This document shows, piece after piece, positions 27,976 through 33,765 of a stretch of 33,765 nucleotides of DNA; positions within the stretch are counted from its first letter, which is position 1; each line of letters opens with the position of its first letter. The translations under genes were made by a program, and so were the position numbers. Origin of the DNA: a virus. The notes beneath the pieces are model-generated. The model was not told where the DNA came from and did not search any database. It saw only the letters and a list, made by a program, of their open reading frames with translations. The stretch is taken from positions 1 to 33,765 of the IMG/VR virus record IMGVR_UViG_3300043449_000761. One strand, given 5' to 3'.

Positions 27976-29082
27976 ATGGCTACTATCACCAAACCTTATT
28001 CTTCTCTTTCAATGGCTCAGATCAGCGACTTGATCCTAGCCTCTGGCGATGCAGTTACCTTCATGGTTGAGGGTGAGATGGGCTCAGGCAAGTCATCCAT
28101 TCTTTGGGATCTTGCCAAGCGTCTGCCCGAGCATATCGCTTGCTATGTCGAGTGTGCCTGTATGGACGTAGGCGATGTGGCTGTGCCCAAGATCAAGACT
28201 CTCGATAACGTAGTAATCGGTGAGCTTGTGACCGAGGGCGAGGTGACTCGCTTCGTACCTAATGAGTCTTTCGGTCTGCATCTTGGCAAGAAGCTAATCA
28301 TCATGTGGGACGAGCTTGGTAAGTCTACCAACTCAGTTATCAACGCTGTCTCTCGCATCATCAACGAGGGTGTGTTGGGTATGTATAAGTTGCCCGAGGG
28401 TAGCTATCAGTTTGCTACGACCAACCTCGCTGTCGAGGGTGTAGGTGACAAGCTACAGGCTCACATCCGCAACCGTATGTGTATGGTCAAGATGCGTAAG
28501 CCGACTCACATGGAGTGGGTTGAGAACTACGCGCTCCCGGCAGGGCTTGATCCGGTTATCGTGGCGTTTGCTATGGAGTACCCGCAGGTGTTCGAGTCTT
28601 TCGAGTCTGTCGAAGATCCGAACAGCAACCCGTATATCTTCCATCCCAAGCAACCACGCCGTAGCTTTGTGTCTCCTCGCTCACTGGCCAAGGCATCCCA
28701 TCTGCTGTCCACGACTCAGCACATGGCCTATGACGTACGGGTTCATGCTCTCATGGGTATGGTTGGCGAAGCGGCGGCTATGGACATTATGGTGATCGAC
28801 AAGCTCAACGATGACATCCCGGCTTACGAGCGTGTGGTGGCTGACCCTGACGGTGCGTCTGTGCCCAAGTCTGGTGTGTCTAGCTGTCTCATGGTGGCTA
28901 AGATCTCCATGCGTGTGTCCAAGGAGGACTTCGATGCTTGCTTCACTTATGTCAAGCGTCTGCCCAAGGAGGTACAGGCATTGTTTGCTCGTACTGTCAT
29001 GCGTACCGACAAGCGTCAGTTCGCTGTAACCAACAAGCTGTTCGTAGATTGGGCGGCTACCAATATGTATCTGTTTAGCTAG
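27976..29082 (+). CDS. MoxR-type AAA+ ATPase
   Basis: 368 residues. Walker A is GEMGSGKS (33-40), Walker B is LIIMWDE (107-113), sensor 1 is Asn150 (FATTN), an Arg-finger candidate lies in HIRNRM (163-168), and a sensor 2-like Arg is in VSPRSLAKA (~232-240). This set and the insert order are those of MoxR/RavA-type AAA+ proteins, which use ATP to remodel partner proteins, often together with a VWA protein that binds via a MIDAS site. The VWA gene is two genes downstream. AGGAG precedes the ATG. ATPase function is likely; the target is unknown. Confidence 0.85.
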   Translation: MATITKPYSSLSMAQISDLILASGDAVTFMVEGEMGSGKSSILWDLAKRLPEHIACYVECACMDVGDVAVPKIKTLDNVVIGELVTEGEVTRFVPNESFGLHLGKKLIIMWDELGKSTNSVINAVSRIINEGVLGMYKLPEGSYQFATTNLAVEGVGDKLQAHIRNRMCMVKMRKPTHMEWVENYALPAGLDPVIVAFAMEYPQVFESFESVEDPNSNPYIFHPKQPRRSFVSPRSLAKASHLLSTTQHMAYDVRVHALMGMVGEAAAMDIMVIDKLNDDIPAYERVVADPDGASVPKSGVSSCLMVAKISMRVSKEDFDACFTYVKRLPKEVQALFARTVMRTDKRQFAVTNKLFVDWAATNMYLFS

Positions 29083-29095
29083 TGCATGGTGCTTT

Positions 29096-29119
29096 GGGCA
29101 CATGGATGTGCCTCTTTTT
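29096..29119 (+). terminator. Terminator or attenuator after the AAA+ gene
   Basis: GGGCACA, loop TGGA, TGTGCCT (seven pairs with one wobble) followed by CTTTTT. It stands 14 bases after the AAA+ stop and overlaps the approach to the next RBS (AAGGAG). It could reduce transcription of the 107-aa and VWA genes relative to the ATPase. Confidence 0.7.
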
Positions 29120-29131
29120 AAGGAGATTGAT

Positions 29132-29455
29132 ATGGATAAGAAACAAGTCTATGGCCGACTGAATCTCAGTTGGAGTGGCAATACCGTATTGCCTTTGGAG
29201 CAAGCGCATAAGGTGCAAGCTATCCTCGCACAGTACGCTGTGGGGTTCGGTGAGGCATACCGCCCCGATGTTCCGAATGTTCAATACCTCGTAGATTACA
29301 GCCCACCCGATGTGTCCATCACGGTTCTGCCAGTGGTAGATGCTCGAGGGCTGACACATAACCAACGCCAAGCGTGGGAGCAATCCGTACGCGACTCAGA
29401 GGGTGACACCTATCTGTCACCGCAAGAGTTTGTCGCTTTATCAGGAGAGAAGTAA
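29132..29455 (+). CDS. Unknown 107-aa protein of the ATPase/VWA cassette
   Basis: 107 residues from MDKKQVYGRLNLSWSGNTVL at 29132, where AAGGAG stands eight bases upstream. It has VLPLEQAHKVQAILAQYAVG, VQYLVDYSPPDVSITVLPVV and a C-terminus with DTYLSPQEFVALSGEK. The stop overlaps the VWA start by one base (TAATG). It sits between AAA+ and VWA, so it may be a small adaptor. Not recognised as a known family. Confidence 0.7.
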   Translation: MDKKQVYGRLNLSWSGNTVLPLEQAHKVQAILAQYAVGFGEAYRPDVPNVQYLVDYSPPDVSITVLPVVDARGLTHNQRQAWEQSVRDSEGDTYLSPQEFVALSGEK

Positions 29456-30621
29456 TGGAGAAGTTAAACGCTACTCAGCGAATTGAGAAAGCCCATGTGT
29501 CTATCATGGGTCACGATGCAACCCGAGCCTACTCGTCTATCCTCATGGTGGGTTCGGTGACTGTATGCCCCAAGACCAAGACCGCCTACACCAACGGGCG
29601 TGACTGTGTGTACGGCGAGCTGTTCGTAGGCAAGCAGACTGATGCCGAGCTTATCGGTTTGGTTCTACACGAGAATGGTCACAAGTATCTACAGCACGCT
29701 TTCCTCTGGAAGCATCTGTGGGCTATGAACTCCAAGCTCGCCAATATCGCCGCAGATTATGTGGTCAACCTTGAGATTCAGGATATCAGCAAGAAGCATC
29801 CGAGCTTTGTGCAGTTGCCCAAGGGCGCACTTGTCGACGAGAAGTACCGTGGCATGGACACGCAGGAAGTGTTCAACCTTCTTATGAATGAGGGTGGTGA
29901 CGGCGGTGAGCGTGGCGAGGGTGATGGCGAGGAGGGTGAGGGTTTCGACGAGCATGACTTCAGCTCTCTGTCTCAGGAGGAGATCGAGGAGCTTGCCGAG
30001 GAGATGGACCAAGCTATCCGTCAAGGTGCGCTGTTGGCAGGTAAGCAGGGTGGTGATGTGCCTCGTTCGTTCAAGGATCTCATGGCTCCCAAGGTTGACT
30101 GGCGTGAGCAGTTGCGTGAGTTCATCACCGCTATCTCTGCAGGTAAGGATGACTCGACTTGGCGTAGACCCAACCGCCGTTGGTTACAGCACGATATGTA
30201 TTTGCCTAGCACCATCTCGCAGACCATGGGCAAGATGTGTGTGGTTGTCGACACGTCCGGCTCTATCAGCACGGAACTGGTCTCGCGCTTCCTGTCCGAG
30301 ATTGTCAGCATTTGCGACACCGTGACGCCTGAGCAGTTGCATCTGATTTGTTGCGATGCACAGGTCGCGAGCCATGATGTGTTCGACCCGACTACCTACC
30401 CTGAGCTTGCTCAGATCCGCGAGTTCCGTGGCGGTGGCGGTACGGATATGCCCGAGGCATTGCGTTACATCGACAAGAACAACATCGACCCTGTACTTAC
30501 TCTGGTGCTTACTGATGGATACACCCCTTGGCCCTCCACCCTATCCCACCCCTGCCTTTGGGCGATTACAGAGAAAAACGTGGTCTCCCCCATCGGAACC
30601 TCGATTCACATTGAAGCCTGA
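29455..30621 (+). CDS. VWA protein with HEXXH metallopeptidase-like domain (DUF2201-type)
   Basis: 388 residues. The N-terminal part has LVLHENGHKYLQH: the HEXXH motif is H72-E73-N74-G75-H76, followed by NIAADYVVNLEIQD with a probable third ligand region. An acidic linker (residues ~146-186) leads to a VWA domain from residue 260: MIDAS residues Asp266-Thr-Ser-Gly-Ser270, Thr330 in GGGGTD and Asp354 in LTDGYTPW are all present. It ends with a typical CLWAITEKNVVSPIGTSIHI. This is the architecture of the DUF2201 family (metallopeptidase-like plus VWA). With the MoxR ATPase nearby, it probably works as the ATPase's substrate-binding partner. Peptidase activity is unproven. Confidence 0.85.
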   Translation: MEKLNATQRIEKAHVSIMGHDATRAYSSILMVGSVTVCPKTKTAYTNGRDCVYGELFVGKQTDAELIGLVLHENGHKYLQHAFLWKHLWAMNSKLANIAADYVVNLEIQDISKKHPSFVQLPKGALVDEKYRGMDTQEVFNLLMNEGGDGGERGEGDGEEGEGFDEHDFSSLSQEEIEELAEEMDQAIRQGALLAGKQGGDVPRSFKDLMAPKVDWREQLREFITAISAGKDDSTWRRPNRRWLQHDMYLPSTISQTMGKMCVVVDTSGSISTELVSRFLSEIVSICDTVTPEQLHLICCDAQVASHDVFDPTTYPELAQIREFRGGGGTDMPEALRYIDKNNIDPVLTLVLTDGYTPWPSTLSHPCLWAITEKNVVSPIGTSIHIEA

Positions 30622-30640
30622 TTCGGCTGAGTATTGGGCG

Positions 30641-30889
30641 ATGGTGGCTAAGGATTCACCTCGTACGATGAGCAGTATCTATTGCCTGAGGGTGCAGAAC
30701 AATGCACCCCTAGGTTGGTACGTACACGATATCAGGAGTAGCCAAGCCTACGAGTGTAAGGAGCTACCTGACAATATCAGGGAGCGTATAGCGTTGCTGA
30801 TGATGTTCAACGAGGATGACGCCATCGTGTCCGATGTGGGCTATCGCTTTAACAACAGTGTGTTTTATCTGAATCCTGACACGCTCTAG
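30641..30889 (+). CDS. Unknown 82-aa protein after the VWA gene
   Basis: 82 residues if it starts at the ATG at 30641 (MVAKDSPRTMSSIYCLRVQN); a TTG at 30611 could extend it and an ATG at 30668 could shorten it, and none has a strong ribosome-binding site. The part NAPLGWYVHDIRSSQAYECK and DNIRERIALLMMFNEDDAIV, then VGYRFNNSVFYLNPDTL, looks like a compact fold. It follows the VWA gene by 19 bases and probably belongs to the same unit. Not recognised. Confidence 0.6.
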   Translation: MVAKDSPRTMSSIYCLRVQNNAPLGWYVHDIRSSQAYECKELPDNIRERIALLMMFNEDDAIVSDVGYRFNNSVFYLNPDTL

Positions 30890-30913
30890 TAGACTATAAC
30901 TTTGGAGGTAAGA

Positions 30914-31000
30914 ATGCTGTTTTGGAAGTCGGTGTGTTGGGGCGTGTATCTGCTTTGTTGGTCTGTACTTTTTATGCTGATCGCTCTTTTATTAGCGTGA
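30914..31000 (+). CDS. Tiny membrane peptide, 28 aa
   Basis: 28 residues, MLFWKSVCWGVYLLCWSVLF and MLIALLLA, almost all hydrophobic, after a strong GGAGG site. One membrane span is certain from composition. Small single-span phage peptides often modulate host membranes or lysis timing, but nothing specific can be said. Confidence 0.6.
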   Translation: MLFWKSVCWGVYLLCWSVLFMLIALLLA

Positions 31001-31015
31001 TGTGTTTCGTATAAT

Positions 31016-31095
31016 CATTTTTCGGGCGGGGCCATATCTTTAACTGGCTGTGGGGAGTACCTCGCCCACTCATAGGACTACGCACCTTATGCGTA
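31016..31095 (+). ncRNA. Structured leader before the 71-aa membrane protein (candidate)
   Basis: A TATAAT at 31010-31015 lies just upstream, without a good -35 box. The RNA could form an outer helix of GGGCGGGG (31024) with CCTCGCCC (31060), an inner stem GCCA/TGGC, and a hairpin TACGCA, loop CCTTA, TGCGTA (31079-31095), which ends at the RBS GGAG. No known RNA family was recognised. It may be a translation-control element. Confidence 0.4.
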
Positions 31096-31106
31096 TGGAG
31101 AAAACG

Positions 31107-31322
31107 ATGAAAGCTATTGAATCTTTTGGCGGTTGGCTTCTGGACACCAACGCTGGAATGATCTTCGGAATCATCATCGCCCTGACCGGCGCAAGCATCA
31201 CCGGCTACAAGCTGATTACAGGCCCCAAGACAGTCACTATCACCGCTTCTGAGTTCACCTGTGTCCAAGCCGAGCCTTGGGGTATTTCGACTCGTTGCAC
31301 GGCTTACGCTCGGGTGCGCTGA
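31107..31322 (+). CDS. Small single-TM protein, 71 aa
   Basis: 71 residues starting MKAIESFGGWLLDTNAGMIF at 31107 (GGAG seven bases upstream; earlier in-frame ATGs at 31089 and 31095 have no clear site). A hydrophobic segment (AGMIFGIIIALTGASITGY) is followed by a Thr-rich C-terminal part with two Cys (TCVQ and TRCTAYARVR). One span with a C-terminal extracytoplasmic or cytoplasmic domain. The stop overlaps the next start by one base. Not recognised. Confidence 0.65.
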   Translation: MKAIESFGGWLLDTNAGMIFGIIIALTGASITGYKLITGPKTVTITASEFTCVQAEPWGISTRCTAYARVR

Positions 31323-31558
31323 TGACCACCCTACGCATCCCGCTCAACGGCAAGCACGTTGATGTCGAGTTCACTTTCGACAAAGGCTACGAGGCCACGT
31401 TTGATGACCCCGGCTGTCCTGATGACTGTGAGGTGCATAAAGTGTTCTACCCTGCTGACAGCAAGGATCAGGTCGATATCCTGCCGGTCATGCACGAGGA
31501 TGATATTCAGGCAATTTACGACTACATTTACGACTACAAGAGTGAAGATGATGACTAG
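31322..31558 (+). CDS. Unknown acidic 78-aa protein
   Basis: 78 residues: MTTLRIPLNGKHVDVEFTFD, KGYEATFDDPGCPDDCEVHK and a very acidic C-terminus (YDYIYDYKSEDDD). Two close Cys (GCPDDC) may bind metal or form a disulfide. It starts at the TGATG junction with the previous gene. No family recognised; acidity suggests a DNA mimic or protein inhibitor, a guess only. Confidence 0.65.
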   Translation: MTTLRIPLNGKHVDVEFTFDKGYEATFDDPGCPDDCEVHKVFYPADSKDQVDILPVMHEDDIQAIYDYIYDYKSEDDD

Positions 31559-31661
31559 AATTATCAAGGTACTTGCAGTTTTTGCTCTGATCGCTGGATA
31601 TGCCTATATCAGCAATCAGGATTACAACGATCAAATTATGGCTGAGGCCGCATACAAATGA
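31551..31661 (+). CDS. Tiny membrane peptide, 36 aa
   Basis: 36 residues starting MTRIIKVLAVFALIAGYAYI (or one residue more from the ATG at 31548). N-terminal basic residues then one hydrophobic segment, followed by a polar tail with Asn and Gln (SNQDYNDQIMAEAAYK). It looks like a signal-anchor peptide. It overlaps its neighbours on both sides by a few bases (eight upstream, four downstream). Confidence 0.5.
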   Translation: MTRIIKVLAVFALIAGYAYISNQDYNDQIMAEAAYK

Positions 31662-31753
31662 AATCACTCCGCGCTATCCGAATAGCTATCATATACTGGC
31701 AGATCGACTGGCTGATAGCGCGGGTTAATAGGGTACTCAAGTTAAAACCGTAA
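31658..31753 (+). CDS. Tiny peptide, 31 aa
   Basis: 31 residues, MKSLRAIRIAIIYWQIDWLI and ARVNRVLKLKP: a basic, amphipathic helix with a hydrophobic core. It starts with ATGA overlap with the preceding gene. No clear ribosome-binding site except coupling. It may be membrane-interacting. Confidence 0.45.
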   Translation: MKSLRAIRIAIIYWQIDWLIARVNRVLKLKP

Positions 31754-31858
31754 GCTAGCAGAGCGGCAACATCGCTAGAGCCATGTGAGTGCGGCGGGTC
31801 TCTCCTAAGAACTTTCTCCGCAATGTGAGGGCATGGCATTTTTACTGACAGGAAAACA
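31754..31858 (+). ncRNA. Structured non-coding segment (candidate)
   Basis: About 100 bases without a gene. CTAGC/GCTAG (31755 with 31774) form one stem. GCCATG (31780) pairs with CATGGC (31832), enclosing TGCGG (31790) that pairs with CCGCA (31818), and the outer helix is followed by ATTTTT. It could be a terminator of unusual form or a small RNA leader for the next peptide gene. It is not a known RNA family to me. Confidence 0.4.
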
Positions 31859-31960
31859 ATGGAACTTGAAAAGACAATAAGCGGCGTAATGATCTTGGTG
31901 TTTATCGCGGTCATTATTTTGGAATTTGCGCTAGGCCACATACCTGATGAAGACGACTAA
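31859..31960 (+). CDS. Tiny membrane peptide, 33 aa
   Basis: 33 residues: MELEKTISGVMILVFIAVII and LEFALGHIPDEDD. One hydrophobic span between an acidic-basic start and an acidic tail. AGGA stands six bases before the ATG. It overlaps the zinc-ribbon gene by 14 bases. Fifth in a row of very small membrane-related genes. Confidence 0.55.
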   Translation: MELEKTISGVMILVFIAVIILEFALGHIPDEDD

Positions 31961-32207
31961 AGTCTGTACGCAATGCGGTGAAACCAAGCCGGAAGAAGCA
32001 TTCCATAAGGAACGCAAAAAACGCAGCGCCTGGTGTGCCGATTGCAAGAACGAATGGATGCGTAAGCATCGAAGTAAGAAACTAGAAGCTGAGCTTCTAA
32101 GAAACGAAGAACCCGAGACGGTATGCCCCTGCGATAACTGCTGGAAGCAGTTGATATGTGAAGTTGAATGCGCCAGCTTTCGATGCTGGTCTGAGAATGG
32201 TGTTTAA
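31947..32207 (+). CDS. Zinc-ribbon protein
   Basis: 86 residues. Cys7 and Cys10 (CTQC), Cys30 and Cys33 (CADC) form a likely zinc ribbon, separated by a Lys/Glu-rich helix (EEAFHKERKKRSAW). A C-terminal Cys-rich block (VCPCDNCWKQLICEVECASF) may form a second metal site. The first ribbon resembles those on phage HNH and endonuclease VII-type proteins, but no catalytic part is present. It could bind DNA or RNA. Confidence 0.65.
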   Translation: MKTTKVCTQCGETKPEEAFHKERKKRSAWCADCKNEWMRKHRSKKLEAELLRNEEPETVCPCDNCWKQLICEVECASFRCWSENGV

Positions 32208-32221
32208 CAGGAGATGAATAT

Positions 32222-32449
32222 ATGAACGCACCGAAGAAGATTTGGTACAGCTTTGAGTACGAGAAAAGAATTATTGCAGGAGCAAACGAAGAAGATACCC
32301 CATACATCCGCGCCGATCTTGTTGAGAAGCTACGAAGCCTTATTCAAGAAGAAGTAGATTGGATTGATAAAGGGGAAGAACCGGGATATGGAAGTGATTG
32401 GCATTTGGAAGCCAGAGTTGCACTTGCCGCGCTGAAGGAGGAAGAATAA
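32222..32449 (+). CDS. Small protein with IRADL module, 75 aa
   Basis: 75 residues: MNAPKKIWYSFEYEKRIIAG, PYIRADLVEKLRSLIQEEVD, then HLEARVALAALKEEE. The module (K-K-I-W-Y near the start and YIRADLVE) recurs in the protein encoded at 33327 and is common in small phage proteins. AGGAG stands before the ATG. Function unknown; a recombination-shuffled small domain. Confidence 0.65.
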   Translation: MNAPKKIWYSFEYEKRIIAGANEEDTPYIRADLVEKLRSLIQEEVDWIDKGEEPGYGSDWHLEARVALAALKEEE

Positions 32450-32742
32450 TGGGAACACCACATAAACACCGTGACGTAATTATCGCTTGGGCGAATGGGG
32501 AAGAGATTGAGTATCTAAGCCCAAACAATGAAGGATGGTTAAGTATCGTCGTACAAAATACGCCGGGGTTTTACGAGCATTATGAATACCGCATCAAACC
32601 CAAGCGCGTGAAGAAAGAGGGGTGGGTGAATGTTTATGAGACTGGTTACGGCAATCTGTTTCCAACAAAAGAACAAGCAGATAACTGTGGATCAAGATGG
32701 AGAACGGCCTGCATCCGCATCGAATGGGAGGAGGAAGCATGA
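32449..32742 (+). CDS. Unknown 97-aa protein
   Basis: 97 residues starting MGTPHKHRDVIIAWANGEEI with TAATG overlap and GGAGGAAG upstream. It has LSPNNEGWLSIVVQNTPGFY, EHYEYRIKPKRVKKEGWVNV and a C-terminal SRWRTACIRIEWEEEA. The EYRIKPK block is common in small phage proteins of unknown role. A compact strand-rich fold is likely. Confidence 0.7.
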   Translation: MGTPHKHRDVIIAWANGEEIEYLSPNNEGWLSIVVQNTPGFYEHYEYRIKPKRVKKEGWVNVYETGYGNLFPTKEQADNCGSRWRTACIRIEWEEEA

Positions 32743-32770
32743 ACGCCGCTGAGATTGGCAGGGGGATGGA

Positions 32771-32935
32771 ATGAGCGAAAAACAATTAGAAGCCCTGATG
32801 AGTTGGATCAAGGCAACAATAGACGTAAAGATTGAAGAGGCGTTTGGTCGAGATAGTTTGCATGAAGACATAATCGAGATTGAATGCAAGAAGGATCTTT
32901 ATGTTGCGCTTGGTCTACGCGAGGAGGAAGAATGA
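32771..32935 (+). CDS. Unknown 54-aa helical protein
   Basis: A complete 54-residue frame: MSEKQLEALMSWIKATIDVK, IEEAFGRDSLHEDIIEIECK, ending YVALGLREEEE. It has GGGGGAT before the ATG and overlaps the next gene by four bases. Helical and acidic. An 11-codon ATG frame before it (32739-32774) could be a coupled start or a relic. Confidence 0.55.
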   Translation: MSEKQLEALMSWIKATIDVKIEEAFGRDSLHEDIIEIECKKDLYVALGLREEEE

Positions 32936-33330
32936 GTACCGCAAATATTCTGCTGAGACGGGTGCTTGAAGAGTGGGATGAAGATGAAGATGGGAGTTTG
33001 ACGCGGGCTTTGGTGGCAGACATCCGCACTTACCTCGCCGCCGAGCCAGAAGCGGAGTCGGTGTATCAAATATCGTCCGGGGTAAGTGATTGGCTCGACG
33101 TGTCTGAAGAGTATTTCCGTTTGTTCGGCAGGGGACATACCCGGTACCGGATTCTGTATTCCAGACCACCCAAACCCGCCGAGCCAGCCGCGAGGAAACC
33201 AAGCGCGTCAACAGCGTATTTGGCTGACATGGCTCCAGAATGGAGAAAGCGCCACCCAGAATATGTAACTGCGTTCCTTGCTGGCATCCGCTTCGCAGAA
33301 AAGCACCACGGGATAGGAGGTGAAGCATGA
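32932..33330 (+). CDS. Small modular protein, 132 aa
   Basis: 132 residues starting MSTANILLRRVLEEWDEDED, then LVADIRTYLAAEPEAESVYQ, a middle variable part with PPKPAEPAARKPSAS, and a C-terminal helix (MAPEWRKRHPEYVTAFLAGI). The opening and the IRTYLAAEPEA block recur in the next two genes. It looks built from exchangeable blocks, as is usual for such small phage genes. It overlaps its neighbours by four bases on each side. Confidence 0.65.
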   Translation: MSTANILLRRVLEEWDEDEDGSLTRALVADIRTYLAAEPEAESVYQISSGVSDWLDVSEEYFRLFGRGHTRYRILYSRPPKPAEPAARKPSASTAYLADMAPEWRKRHPEYVTAFLAGIRFAEKHHGIGGEA

Positions 33331-33578
33331 GTACCGCAACCGAACTGCTGAGACGGGCGCAAATCCAAGGTTGCCCTAAACGTATTTGGTTCGATCCAGA
33401 ACCAGAAACAAGGATTGCGGGGGAAGAGCATCAGTGCGCCGATGAGGTCGCATACATTCGGGCCGATCTTGTTGAAGATTTAATTGATGCACTAAGGGAA
33501 TGCCAACCGCATTCAGGCCACGCAGAAAACCTTATTGATATTGCCTTTGGGCATTTTGAAGATTTGGAGATGCTATGA
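33327..33578 (+). CDS. Small modular protein, 83 aa
   Basis: 83 residues: MSTATELLRRAQIQGCPKRI, then WFDPEPETRIAGEEHQCADE and VAYIRADLVEDLIDALRECQ. It joins the opening block of the 132-aa protein to the KRIW...YIRADLVE block of the 75-aa protein, so it looks like a fusion of two modules. ATGA overlaps at both ends. Function unknown. Confidence 0.65.
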   Translation: MSTATELLRRAQIQGCPKRIWFDPEPETRIAGEEHQCADEVAYIRADLVEDLIDALRECQPHSGHAENLIDIAFGHFEDLEML

Positions 33579-33765
33579 CCAACGCAACCGAACTGCTCAA
33601 ACGGGCGCTTGAGGCTTTGGAATGGTGTGATGAGGAATGCTGTGACGAGCCGCTTGAAGAAGAAATCCGCACTTTCCTCGCCGTCGAGCCAGAAGCGCCT
33701 GTCGAATGCGTTCATGTCCCGCTGACTATCTGGAAACATTTGAAAGACGGAACCATAACCGCTGA
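33575..33765 (+). CDS. Small modular protein, cut by the right window edge
   Basis: 63 codons visible from the ATG at 33575, open to the edge: MTNATELLKRALEALEWCDE, then ECCDEPLEEEIRTFLAVEPEA, and PVECVHVPLTIWKHLKDGTI. Same opening and IRTFLAVEPEA block as the two preceding genes. The 3' end lies beyond the window. Confidence 0.6.
   Translation, partial: MTNATELLKRALEALEWCDEECCDEPLEEEIRTFLAVEPEAPVECVHVPLTIWKHLKDGTITA

Noticed and set aside
28681-29103. Minus-strand frame of 140 codons opposite the AAA+ gene
   Set aside because: Antisense shadow rich in His and Ser; the plus-strand gene has all AAA+ motifs.
30356-30640. Upstream extension of the 82-aa gene overlapping the VWA frame
   Set aside because: The VWA protein reads through to a typical family ending at 30621, so the overlapping part is a shadow; only the region after the VWA stop is kept.
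31957-32307. Minus-strand frame of 116 codons opposite the zinc-ribbon gene
   Set aside because: Overlaps two plus-strand genes with ribosome sites and Cys motifs; no support for the antisense reading.
32739-32774. 11-codon frame (MNAAEIGRGME) between two genes
   Set aside because: Too short to call; it may only couple translation of the next gene at 32771.
1-33765. tRNA genes, CRISPR arrays, insertion sequences and integrase attachment sites
   Set aside because: No cloverleaf, regularly spaced repeat, transposase frame or integrase was noticed on reading either strand; the only mobile elements are the two homing endonucleases.

Overview
The window is part of a tailed bacteriophage (Caudoviricetes) genome. 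It carries a complete DNA-packaging and head-assembly block (small and large terminase, portal, scaffold, major capsid) and tail or fibre genes on the minus strand. A run of small, tightly packed, mostly uncharacterised genes lies on the plus strand. Shine-Dalgarno sites of the GGAGG type and consensus sigma70-like promoters (TTGACA with TATAAT-like -10 boxes) point to a bacterial host, probably a proteobacterium. The P22-like portal and two adaptor-like proteins suggest a short-tailed virion, but this is inference. No integrase, DNA polymerase, RNA polymerase, endolysin, tRNA or CRISPR array is visible.

Minus strand, 20159 down to 1 (late operon): terminase small subunit, terminase large subunit, a DUF3310 protein, an HNH homing endonuclease, portal, a short helical protein, a GroES-like co-chaperonin, scaffold, a 152-aa protein, a decoration-like protein, and a Mu gpT-like capsid protein. 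An intrinsic terminator follows the capsid gene. Beyond it come a holin-like peptide, several beta-rich virion proteins, a GIY-YIG homing endonuclease, a series of small Lys/Arg-rich proteins, head-tail adaptors and tail fibres. The last fibre gene (615 codons visible, LamG and SPRY-like domains) runs off the left edge. A strong promoter at 20189-20216 faces this operon.

Plus strand, 20507 to the right edge (probably early or middle genes): a 247-aa protein ends at a strong terminator. A roughly 600-base non-coding region follows with two copies of a palindrome (GTAACACCGTGTTAC), hairpins and an AT-rich stretch. Then come a 343-aa unknown protein and two units built alike: consensus promoter, structured leader, palindrome (GTAACACGGTGTTAC), genes. 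The first unit (promoter at 23390) drives about eleven small unknown genes. The second (promoter at 26955) drives a DUF3150-like protein, a MoxR-type AAA+ ATPase, a 107-aa protein and a VWA protein carrying a metallopeptidase HEXXH motif. This ATPase/VWA cassette is the most system-like object in the window.

The right end (30900-33765) holds tiny membrane peptides, a zinc-ribbon protein and a family of small proteins built from shared, shuffled modules; the last is cut by the window edge.
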